Below are positions 50,301-58,680 of a stretch of DNA of 64,000 nucleotides, piece by piece (position 1 is the stretch's first letter; the number at the start of each line of letters is the position of its first letter). The stretch comes from Atopsyche davidsoni. Its lineage: Eukaryota > Arthropoda > Insecta > Trichoptera > Hydrobiosidae. The notes under the pieces were generated by a model. That model did no database searches and was not told the origin of the DNA. It worked only from the letters and a program-made list of their open reading frames with translations. The position numbers and the translations under genes are program-made. Location: positions 11,162,501 to 11,226,500 of the forward strand of contig JAILWY010000027.1 in NCBI GenBank assembly GCA_022113835.1, written 5' to 3'.

Positions 50301-53300
50301 CTACCAGTGCATTGCGTCCAATAGCATAGGGGAGGTAGAAGCATGGGGAGCCCTGTCGGTGCGGCCGCCCCTGGGGGTGCTACCGCCTGCCATTGCCAAG
50401 TGCGTCCCCATCACCGCCAGTACTGTGCAGATCACCCTAGAGGCCCCGCCCCTCGTCGACGTGCTGGCCTATACTGTGCATTATGTGCTCACGGGTATGA
50501 CATTAAGTTATTATAACTAAAAATTAATTATAGTTCTAATAATAATTAGAAAGATTATTTAACCTGGAAAATAGAGTATTTCTCCCAAAATAACTGTTAT
50601 TTGTTCATAATTTTAATGCGGTTTAAATCAATGAATATCCTGTAAAAATTTTTAACACAAATAATTTTTTTGTGTTTATTTACAATGTAGTTTGTGACAT
50701 TTTAGATCACATTTTAGCTGTTAGGTTAAATCAGTTGAATATAAGTTGAATTATATAATTACTATTACCAGATGGTGGTGAAGAGCATTCTCAAATCATT
50801 GGCGCCAAAACCTATTCTCCAATCACACTTGAACCGTTCCGGAAATATGATGTCTACGCCAAATCTTACATCAACACCAGGGGCGCCAGCGACCAGTCCG
50901 AGCATATTCTCTGTCAGGGACAAGGAGGTAAGGAATTGAAAAACTTCTTTAGTGATTTACAAACCATTGCCATGAATATGCAGATTAACGCATTGCACTT
51001 ACCGCAATTGATTGAAATGAACAAATAGAAAATAGAAAAAACAGATGTACTGAATTAATCTTATCAGATGATTGATTTTATTGTATAGTCTAAGAATTCA
51101 CATAAAGCCGATCAACATAATGACAGTCAAAATGTAAAAAGTTCATGGTGTTATTTTATATAGAATAGATGTTTGGTTACATACGTCTCTGCGTGTGAAC
51201 TTATTATACATAATGTGAATGTTGTGTTTTAATTTCAGCAAGCGTCAAATTATTCAACTTGAGCGACAGTGCTATCAAGATCTCGTGGGGGGAGCAAGAG
51301 TCCCGTTATGTGCAGGAGTGGCGGCTGCAGTATCGGCGTGGCTCGAACGGCCTCATCACCAACATCACTCTTCCAGCCAGCGTCAAGAATTACAATATTA
51401 CAGGTCTGTATTGTCTTATCTATTTGATCAAGGAAAGAAGATTATACTCCGAAATAGTAATTCTCATTTCAACTGCTTGAAAAAAGCAACATAAATGTAG
51501 TAATGTAACGTTAAAAGTCAGATTAATCAATCCAACTAGAGAGAATTTTAATACACCATTAAAAAATACTATTCAAATAACTAAGTAAATCAGCTAAAGA
51601 GCAAAGCCCTAGTAATGTTTATAATATTTATATTTTGTTGTATTTTCAGATATTTTCCCTGCATCCAGTTATGAATTCCGTATACTTGGTTCACCCTCGC
51701 AAGTGTGGCTAGAGCAGGATCTCAGTCAATTGTCCTGGACTTCTGCCAACGGATCCAGCCCTCTGCCTTCCGGCAGCAAGTCCAGGTATTACACATTACT
51801 CATAATTCATGACAAAACAACCGGTTTCAGTACTCTAACCAAATGAGCTAAGGCGCTGCTGTAAGTGAGCGAGAAATTGAGTCGTTTTATGCAAGTTTGG
51901 TGTGTTTTTTCAGAGTAATGGATTTTCGAGCTCTGGACTTGAATGCCCAACCCACAGACGCTCACGCCATCAATGTCACATGGAGGATCGATGATCGTGT
52001 GCTGGAGCTACCAGGGCACTTGTCAGTGGTCTGTTTTAGTCAGTATGACGACTCTGGGGACAACGAAAACGTCCTCAAGTACAGGGAAACCTGCACCGAG
52101 AGGTACGCAACCAACGCTAGGTAAATGCAACCTCACTCAAGCCTGGGTTCTGGATATATTGTAATAATTAAGGTGACAGGGTATTAATTGATCATTAATT
52201 TTACATGGAATTTGACAAAAGGTATGCTTTTGAATAAATAATTAGGTATTTTCCATGATTGCTATTTATTATAAGAGAAATATTTTTATAATTCATTGTT
52301 TTTTGGATGCTTCAAGTTTTCAACATAAATTAAAATTGTTTCTTTAATTAGATTCTCATAGAACAAAAAAAATGAGATTCTAAAGCATAGGTTCCCAACC
52401 TTTTATTGACCACCACCCTCTTGACAAGAAAAAAAAATTCTAACACCCCCCCTTTGCGCAAAATAACAGTTATAATTTTTTTCTGTATATTATTTATTAC
52501 TGCCCAGGTAAAAAAAAAATGTTGTTCGAGTTTTCTTGATCATTTTCCGGTTTTTTTTGTGAAAAATCTACTGCACAAATTAAAAAAATTAAAATGCAAA
52601 AAGTTCGTTCATTTTCCCTTGGACTCTCCACCTTGGAAAGCTCCAGCGCCCACTGGGGGGCGGTACCGCCCCCGTTGGGAACCTGTGTTCTAAAGCATTT
52701 AGTAGGTTAGACAAGCAATTAGATTATGTAACAATTAAATTGAGTCCAAGTACATATCAATTATTTTTACACCTGTATTTTCTTTTTCATTTTAGCTCCA
52801 CAAACTGGCTGCAAATAAAGGGGCTCGAACCGTATACCTGGTATGCCTTTAAGGTCCAAATCGTGACTAAAGATCTTCAGCAAGGTGGACCGTTCAGCGA
52901 CACCGTCATCTGCCGCACGCAAGCAGAGTGTAAGTTTGCATCACCTCCTTTCTTCCTTTTTGATATTTCACATGTATTTAATGCTGCCGCTCAACTTTCT
53001 TTCCTGAGTAATTTACATTGCTGTGCAATTATTGTGGCATTTTTCATATCGTAGCCCTAGAATACCTTGTACCTTATATTGAATTGAGAAATTCAAAAGA
53101 ACCTTAATTATTATTAATACCATCATAAAATTCACAATATTCCCATTACTATGCAGGTGCCAATTTCTATAAGACAAAATATATTTCTCTCCAGTTTCTA
53201 TAACAGCAACAGATGTTCAATGGACAATCTCTGATGACAACATAGTCAGAATATCTTGGATCCCCATGAGGAAGCCTGGGCATAATGATAAGGGGATCTT

Positions 53301-56300
53301 CCCGCACGGAAGTGACTCGGTAACCGATTCAACTCTCAAGGATAGGGACCACAGTGCTTACGATGTGAAGCCTCGGGCTTACACGGTTTTCTACAACGAG
53401 AACTACCAGGCGCCCATGGGGGAATGGAAAACCGTCAATGTCACCAATGGTACCACAGTTGAGGTGAGCGTTGGTAAAGTGTTGTCATCCACTAATTTTT
53501 ATTTCTCTTTCATATATGAATAAAAAAAACCGCAATAGAGATTAAATATCAAATATAAAATATTTCTTATTTGCTAGGACAAATAATGTAAAATGAAAAT
53601 TTCTTTGGTTTTGAAAGATAGAGTGAAATACTTTTTCCTTCCTTGAGCCTCGAGTTCTTAATGAATTTCATGCAATGATAGAACATTTTGATTTTGATAT
53701 TTGTTTTTCAGCTGCGCGACTTAAACACGGATGTGAAGAACTACATGGTGATATCACCCCTCGGGGAAATGAAAGGAACTATGCACACCATCCTGCCCCA
53801 TCAAGATCACTCCAAGGGAAACTTCACCGCTGACCAGAACAGCAAACAGGGAGACGCCAACTCCTCCACTGATCAAAACTTTGGTACGCCCTCTTAAATG
53901 TACCAATTTTTAGAACATATATTGCTAAAATTTTTGACCTGTCTATATATATATTTTTGTATTGCAATCTTTAAACTGTCTAAAGTTACCTTCTCTTTAT
54001 ATTTAGTCATTTTTTTTAAATTTTGATGTAAAGAGTTTAATTGAATTATTCAGGTATACTGGTGGGCGTTGGTCTGTCTGCGGTGTGTGTGGTGGTGTGC
54101 GTGGCATGTATTGCTTGGCAGCACCACAAGATGCGGCGACACCCGCAGGCCCTGCAAGGAACGCAGCTGCGCACCAACAGGTCAGTACATCTCCCATATT
54201 CTCTCACATGTAATTGATGCTCTAACAAAAAAAAAATATTTTAGCAGTGAAGAACATATCTTCAAGTTTTCAAAACACCAATCGATAGATAGAAATGAAT
54301 AGTGTGCTTTGAATTTCAAAAAAAAAGGTTGTATTATACTAAACTGATGGTTTATTTTTGAATCGGCTAATTAGTATATGCTGCTCAATGATGGCCTCTC
54401 TGCAGGCATGGTGTATCTTTACAACAATCTATCATGCTTATCAGGAAGGATAGCGAAATAAACTATTTGTGATTTTCAGAGTTGCAAGATCTGATTTTGA
54501 ATCTCAGGAGCTGGTCAGTCAGCCGACGCACATTGACTCCAAGGTAAACGCTTAATTTATTCTCAGTTGAATTAGCATACAATAGAATGTCACTCACAAA
54601 CTTACATTAACACTCCACTGTAAAATAGATCAACAGAAATGTTATACATTTTACTACCATGTTTAAAATCCCTTCTATGTTTCTTTTACTCTGTTTAGAC
54701 TTGTTAATATCTTAGACTCAAATTTCGCAATTTATACATTTTCTAGTGGTCGTTGTAGATTTACAATATTTTGTTTCCTCTTAAGATGTGTCCTTTGCGA
54801 TGAGTTAATTTTGATTATTTCAATATTGGTGACTTGAGTTCCATGTTCTATCTGAAAGCTGTTGCATTTTTCTGTTTCCTTGAGTGTCCCTGCATGAAGA
54901 TTCCTTCTAGTGTTATTATTTTCAACACATTTCACTTAATAGATTTACTTTCTCATTAGTTTTTCAGAGCAGTTCAAAAAGACAATGACAATATTTACTA
55001 ACTATTCCACACAAAAATCCAATTCATTTCTATCAAATTTACTAAAATATATTCACTCTTCCTTACACATGAATATTGTTTTTTTAAAATGCAATTGCTA
55101 TTTACTCCGCACTGACCTCTCCCCTGGAAATAAATGTCTACATCAAAAATAGTATTTTTCAAGAAAACTAAAACTTAAAATATGAGAAACAAAACAGGTC
55201 ATGATTTTTATATTTAACTTTTTAATTTCTCTACCATGTCATGAAATTTAAAACTCTGTGGCCTATCGTGAAAATCAAAAGCTAACGCAGAAAGACGAAC
55301 AGAGTCCGGGGTCTTGGGTGCTATAATGCTCACTCACGCCCACCCGTCTGCTCCGTGTTGACCAAATCTGATAGGAGTCTGAAAAGCCAAATATAAATAG
55401 TTACTGCATTTTTCCAGAAGAAATTCAGAATTTTATCATTTTACTCAAAAATTAAAATTCATTTCATTTGTTTTTTTTTTTATTAAAAATAAAAAGCAAT
55501 ATGGGGAGAGGTATTTATTCAATTAAATTCTTTAGGAATTTATTTTTCAAAGCACTATTGAATGTCTGCCAGTTAACAAAAAAGATTTGTTGGATGCTTC
55601 AAGGGCGGAGTGGTTTATATAAACGGTGTGGGGTCCGAGGGCTCGCTGGAGCTGGGCGTGGGCGAGCCCCTTCTGAACGGACACATTCATATTACCGAAA
55701 ACCCTCGAGTGAGTATCGTCTGTCATTTCATTCAAAAACATTAACTATTCAGCGAATGTTTTCATATAGAGCATGGAACTAAAACCCACAAAATGTGTGA
55801 TATTAAATGTGACTGGGTATTTTTTTGTCATTTGCTATATTTTGAAAAATTATTCATTTGTTTGTTGTAATATTTTCCTATAGTATACCTCAAAGAAGCG
55901 TCTTCCAAACGGCAACTGTAAACCTCTCCTCGGGAAGAAATCATTTGCACCCGTGTTCGACGGAACTCTGGACGTCTCCCGATATGAAGAACTTCCCGAT
56001 GTCACTGCGGAAACCGTCCTCGAGAGCGATTTGACTATGAATATCTCAGTTACGGCAGATCAGGTCAGGTCGGATGCGACAGACCGTCCTTCCTCAGCAA
56101 CTCTGTCCCCTGGGTATATGCCTGATTCATCTCTAAACAAGGGAAATTCTCTATATAATAACGTTCCCAATTCGAACACTATTGAAATGGATGGCAGCTC
56201 CGTGCACGTCGACAGAAACTCAAATTCAGAAGTCTCGAATATGAAGCGCGCAAAAGAATCTCTAAACAACGATATCATTGAAAATGACAAAGCAATGTTA

Positions 56301-56465
56301 GATACGAAATCCGGTGCTAAGAGAGAGCAGGACAGAAATATGGATAAGTGTAAGATAAGTGGATCGGGCCTCGGAGGTCTGTCGGTAGACCCGGTGACCA
56401 CGCTGGATTACCGGGAGAAGAGCGGGTCGCGAAGACTGGCCCCGGCTTTAGGGCCCAACGGCTGA
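38167..56465 (+). CDS. Protogenin-like (IGDCC/DCC-family) receptor, 5' incomplete, 17 exons in window
   Basis: Joined exons: 38167-38910, 43634-43778, 45489-45557, 46069-46432, 49107-49341, 50297-50494, 50772-50927, 51239-51403, 51650-51785, 51914-52102, 52796-52929, 53195-53463, 53712-53883, 54054-54180, 54480-54543, 55604-55708, 55884-56465. All junctions are GT-AG, all phases agree, and the 3854 nt plus one upstream base give 1285 codons including the stop. Order by residue, counting the split first codon as 1: Ig1 about 15-248, Ig2 250-342, Ig3 345-445, Ig4 446-540, four FN3 domains about 545-955, stalk, membrane helix 994-1014, cytoplasmic tail to 1284. Four Ig plus several FN3 plus one helix is the DCC/neogenin/protogenin layout. 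Vertebrate protogenin has five FN3 repeats; I see four. I saw no clear DCC-type P1-P3 motifs in the tail, so protogenin-like is preferred over frazzled/DCC. Family members are cell-surface receptors acting in development. No signal peptide is visible; the 5' exon(s) are missing. Confidence 0.72.
38225..38480 (+). repeat. GC-rich, proline-codon low-complexity tract inside exon A
   Basis: Runs of CCC, CCG and CAG codons encode QPQQPQQPQQP and later polyproline. The composition contrasts sharply with the AT-rich flanks. Repeated units of this kind are prone to length variation and to assembly error. The open frame on the opposite strand here is a by-product of the GC-rich sequence. Confidence 0.8.
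38911..43633 (+). other. Intron A-B (4.7 kb)
   Basis: AT-rich, with a GC-rich patch at about 41340-41560 and the 16-bp tandem repeat. TTCTTCATGGTGTTGAAGCC near 40320 resembles the LLHGVEAW reverse-transcriptase scrap seen at 28.3 kb. No cassette exon recognised. Confidence 0.7.
42331..42377 (+). repeat. 16-bp tandem repeat, 3 copies
   Basis: CACAACGCGGTACTCG twice and a third diverged copy, in the intron between exons A and B. Confidence 0.85.
43634..43778 (+). CDS. Exon B: N-terminal half of Ig2
   Basis: Acceptor TTTCAG, donor GTATT at 43779; entered in phase 1 and left in phase 2. It encodes residues 249-297, with the strand B cysteine in GDAVYLPCSL and the core tryptophan in VNFTWERG. 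An NFT glycosylation sequon is present. Confidence 0.88.
44273..44303. repeat. (TA)n microsatellite in the intron between exons B and C
   Basis: About 15 TA units. Confidence 0.9.
45489..45557 (+). CDS. Exon C: middle of Ig2
   Basis: A 69-nt exon between TTCTAG and a GTATT donor, phase 2 to phase 2. It encodes a YYIFSTGSLLITNAQ segment and then EDDGDYR. This is the Ig D-x-G-x-Y strand F signature, whose cysteine is the first full codon of the next exon. Confidence 0.88.
46069..46432 (+). CDS. Exon D: end of Ig2 and most of Ig3
   Basis: Acceptor TTTCAG, donor GTATTTT; enters in phase 2, leaves in phase 0. It starts with CTVTNN, completing Ig2. Ig3 follows with a cysteine in HVLMACGVKG, tryptophan in KVTWNFK and the closing motif DNVGLYTCIATNAN. 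An acidic EEEDKE stretch lies between strands C and F. Confidence 0.88.
46433..49106 (+). other. Intron D-E (2.7 kb)
   Basis: AT-rich and featureless; no exon or repeat recognised. Confidence 0.75.
49107..49341 (+). CDS. Exon E: Ig4
   Basis: Acceptor CCTTCAG, donor GTAAAC; phase 0 to phase 1. Strand B cysteine in VRFNCSAEG, core tryptophan in LITWYKDG, then RPPELIISDTVSSDKG leading into the next exon. It is noticeably GC-richer than its introns, as expected for coding sequence here. Confidence 0.9.
49455..49531 (+). repeat. 41-bp tandem duplication
   Basis: Two copies of ATAAATTCAAAGTA, then TATACATAACGGTAACA, in the intron between exons E and F. Confidence 0.8.
49685..49865 (+). mobile_element. 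LINE C-terminal scrap in the intron between exons E and F
   Basis: One frame reads NLIKSHNQAQDRTGWRQ, which resembles the C-terminal AQDR-x-x-WR motif of some non-LTR retrotransposon proteins. Short and broken, so tentative. Confidence 0.35.
50297..50494 (+). CDS. Exon F: end of Ig4 and start of FN3-1
   Basis: Acceptor TTTCAG, donor GTATGA; phase 1 in and out. It completes Ig4 with VYQCIASNSIGEVEAWGALSV and starts the first fibronectin III domain (STVQITLEAPP, then AYTVHYVLT). Confidence 0.9.
50772..50927 (+). CDS. Exon G: second half of FN3-1
   Basis: Acceptor TTACCAG, donor GTAAGG; phase 1 to phase 1. The segment LEPFRKYDVYAKSYINTRGAS matches the FN3 L-x-P-x-x-x-Y strand E-F signature and the following strand. 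Confidence 0.88.
51239..51403 (+). CDS. Exon H: first half of FN3-2
   Basis: Acceptor TTTCAG, donor GTCTGT; phase 1 to phase 1. It contains SAIKISWGEQ with the FN3 core tryptophan, WRLQYRRG, and an NIT sequon. Confidence 0.88.
51650..51785 (+). CDS. Exon I: second half of FN3-2
   Basis: Acceptor TTTTCAG, donor GTATTA; phase 1 to phase 2. It reads IFPASSYEFRILGS, the FN3 E-F turn and strand F, then a Ser-rich linker. Confidence 0.87.
51914..52102 (+). CDS. Exon J: first half of FN3-3
   Basis: Acceptor TTTTCAG, donor GTACGC; phase 2 to phase 2. It contains HAINVTWRIDD (FN3 core tryptophan) and LSVVCFSQYDD. Two cysteines (VVCFS and ETCTE) are unusual for FN3 and may form a disulfide. Confidence 0.87.
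52386..52687. mobile_element. hAT-type MITE, 302 bp, in the intron between exons J and K
   Basis: A perfect 8-bp target duplication TTCTAAAG (52378-52385 and 52688-52695). Termini CATAGGTTCCCAAC and, from the right, CACAGGTTCCCAAC are almost identical, and resemble those of the element at 34.7 kb. It lies about 108 bp upstream of the acceptor of exon K. Confidence 0.9.
52796..52929 (+). CDS. Exon K: second half of FN3-3
   Basis: Acceptor TTTTAG, donor GTAAGT; phase 2 to phase 1. It contains IKGLEPYTWYAFKVQI, a textbook FN3 L-x-P-x-T-x-Y strand E-F motif, and ends VICRTQAE. Confidence 0.89.
53195..53463 (+). CDS. Exon L: FN3-4
   Basis: Acceptor CTCCAG, donor GTGAGC; phase 1 to phase 0. It contains IVRISWIPMRKPG with the core tryptophan, a charged stretch of about 40 residues, then AYTVFYNENYQAPMGEWKTV. 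The charged stretch lies where the B-C loop would be and makes this domain longer than a usual FN3. Confidence 0.87.
53712..53883 (+). CDS. Exon M: end of FN3-4 and extracellular stalk
   Basis: Acceptor TTTCAG, donor GTACGC; phase 0 to phase 1. LRDLNTDVKNYMVISPLG is the last FN3 segment. It is followed by a hydrophilic Asn/Ser/Asp-rich juxtamembrane stalk with NFT and NSS sequons. Confidence 0.86.
54054..54180 (+). CDS. Exon N: transmembrane helix
   Basis: Acceptor ATTCAG, donor GTCAGT; phase 1 to phase 2. ILVGVGLSAVCVVVC and CIAW form one hydrophobic helix of about 21 residues (994-1014). It is followed by the basic stop-transfer run QHHKMRRH, giving an extracellular N terminus. Confidence 0.92.
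54480..54543 (+). CDS. Exon O: juxtamembrane cytoplasmic segment
   Basis: A 64-nt exon, acceptor TTTCAG, donor GTAAAC; phase 2 to phase 0. It encodes ARSDFESQELVSQPTHIDSK. Confidence 0.83.
54544..55603 (+). other. Intron O-P (1.1 kb)
   Basis: AT-rich; nothing recognised. Confidence 0.7.
55604..55708 (+). CDS. Exon P: cytoplasmic segment ending in NPR
   Basis: The acceptor is CTTCAAG and the donor GTGAGT; phase 0 to phase 0. It encodes GGVVYINGVGSEG and HIHITENPR. The last three residues join the first residue of the next exon to make NPRY. Confidence 0.82.
55884..56465 (+). CDS. Exon Q: C-terminal cytoplasmic tail and stop
   Basis: Acceptor CCTATAG; 193 residues, then TGA at 56463-56465. 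The tail is hydrophilic and Ser/Asn/Asp-rich, with no recognised catalytic domain, so it probably docks partners. It opens YTSKKRLPNG, includes RYEELPDVTAETV and LSPGYMPDSS, and ends RRLAPALGPNG. Confidence 0.86.
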   Translation, partial: YTSKKRLPNGNCKPLLGKKSFAPVFDGTLDVSRYEELPDVTAETVLESDLTMNISVTADQVRSDATDRPSSATLSPGYMPDSSLNKGNSLYNNVPNSNTIEMDGSSVHVDRNSNSEVSNMKRAKESLNNDIIENDKAMLDTKSGAKREQDRNMDKCKISGSGLGGLSVDPVTTLDYREKSGSRRLAPALGPNG

Positions 56466-58680
56466 CGGCTCCTCCTGAGGCCTCAGGTAAAGGATTACAC
56501 GCTTGGCAGGCGGCCAACCCCTGGTGCGAGGTGTGACGAATGCGCGTGCGAGTTGTGTGACAGGCCGAATGAAAAGAGAATGCTCGGGTCATAGGATAAC
56601 CTTCAAAGTCCTCATTCACCTCCCGCTATTGCGGATCCCCTACCATTTAAAGAGCTTTACCTCTCAATTGTATTAAGATACAGACCGTGTCGACGTAAAA
56701 GTTGTGACTTGAAAACCCGAGTGATATTTACTCTGTAAAAAAGCAATCTTTTAATTATTTGTAGCGTCTTTTGAATAAGCGAATAAGAATTCCCAGTGTC
56801 TCCTTGTACATATTGAGCTGAACCTCGAGTACACTTATATTGTTACGATGTTCAAATGATCGGATACTGATTCTCTTGACGAAAACGTTGAGATGATGGA
56901 GTGCTCAGTCGCGCTCGGTCTTCATGTTCCATGTTTTATGTCCTCCTGTGTTGAGTCCTGATAAGGAAGTGTTTAAGTTTTCAGATAATATCCCAGTTTT
57001 GATAGAATATCTAATGTCAATACTTTATTGATGTTGAAATGTCTCTGTTGATGTAGAGTAGTTTTTGTACAGAGTAGTGGCAGTTGAATCGAGAGTTGTA
57101 ATTTCGTGTTAATGCATATGTGTAAGTGAACATTTACTCGGTGAATTATTGTCTACTCGTGTTCCTAGCAGGCTGACGTCGGTTTCCCATTGATTTTGTA
57201 TTAGGCTTTAGGCTCCCTAGTGTTCTGTAGCCTCCCCAGTTACCGGCTTGAACTACCTTTTCCCGTGGACTGACGTCATGTGCCTGTTGCGACATTACCG
57301 GTATAGAAGGTTAATATTATACAATGTTACCACAGAAGTGATTTGATGTCAAATAAATGTCAATATGTGTACTTACATACATTAATGTTGTACTTTTACA
57401 TAATAATATATAAAGAGTATAACCGAGGGAATTAATATTAAATTAGAAAATAGAGGTATTTTTGAAATTTAAAGTTTTTATCACATCCAAGTGTCATTCT
57501 GTAAAACTAAATGTTAGTAACTATTTCTGGAACTTCTGAATTATTTTTTTTCATTAAAATCAAAACCAATCTGACCATGCTGGGTCTGGCTGTTACATGT
57601 TCGACGTGTTTAACGTTCAATCTAAAGTAATAAAATGTTTATCTTGGAAAGATATTTAGATATTTAAAATCCCTTAAAGTATCACTTTGATGTTGTGCTA
57701 AATGTATATCTGTAAGCTCAGAGGCGTCCACGTTCCTACAGTGCAGAGGTTGGTCATTCTCTCCATCTCGCGTGGCCGATGTGAGTCAATGTCAAGTCGA
57801 GTAATGCACTAACATTGTACGGAGCCTTTTTTACGAAGGCCCAACTCTTCACTCCGCTGCAGTTGTGAGACTTTCAAAAACAATACAGCGTTAATATATT
57901 TTTTCACACAATAAAAGAGAGTGCAAATTTTTTTAGAGGTTTTCGCGGAATATATTTATATTCCTGTATTGGTTTGGTCAAAATTAATGCACCAAAGGTA
58001 CAAATTGATAATAATATAAGGTTTCAGATTTTTTGCTCGCAGCTTCAGTTGTCAGAATCACTTCTTTATCAGTGTGTCTGCGAGGTTTTTCAGTTTCCAC
58101 GTTAATCGGCCGCAGTAAATGTCATGTCAGGTCATCACGGATGCATCGTATTATGCAATTACGATTTATTAATTTTAAAATAGTTTTCCCTCGATAAATA
58201 AGAATAATCGGATGATTGCGGGTATATTTGAAATGTCGTGTCGCTAGATCTTTATATTTCAAATTTGTTTGATTTAGATTTTGTACCTTTCGTTTCAAAT
58301 AAAATAATTTACGATAGGTATTTAGTTTATAGTTTAAGGTAAATAAATGATAGTTAAATGTAAGATTGTTCTTTTGAATGCACTTTGATAGACAGATTGT
58401 TGTGGTTTTTTATTACTAGTTTATTTTTATTAATTTTTATTGGAGGTTAACCTTGTTACATACTCTTCTTAAACCCATTATTGCCAAATTATGCTTTTAC
58501 TTTATTGTTAGTACCTTGTCAAATTACTGTTACACTGAGCAGATTTAAAATTCCGTGTTGATATATGTAGGCTAAGATTGAAAATTCGCCTTTAGGATCT
58601 ACTACTACAGTAGAAACCAATCATACCAAATTGTATGAATTCATTTGAAAGTGTCGGAATAACAACATGATGTCAATAAA
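56466..58680 (+). terminator. 3' UTR with candidate poly(A) signals
   Basis: After the stop codon the sequence becomes AT-rich and non-coding. AATAAA hexamers at 57352, 57910 and 58675 are candidates for the end of the transcript. I cannot say which is used, and a still longer 3' UTR is possible because more AATAAA motifs follow (for example 58754). Confidence 0.4.
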
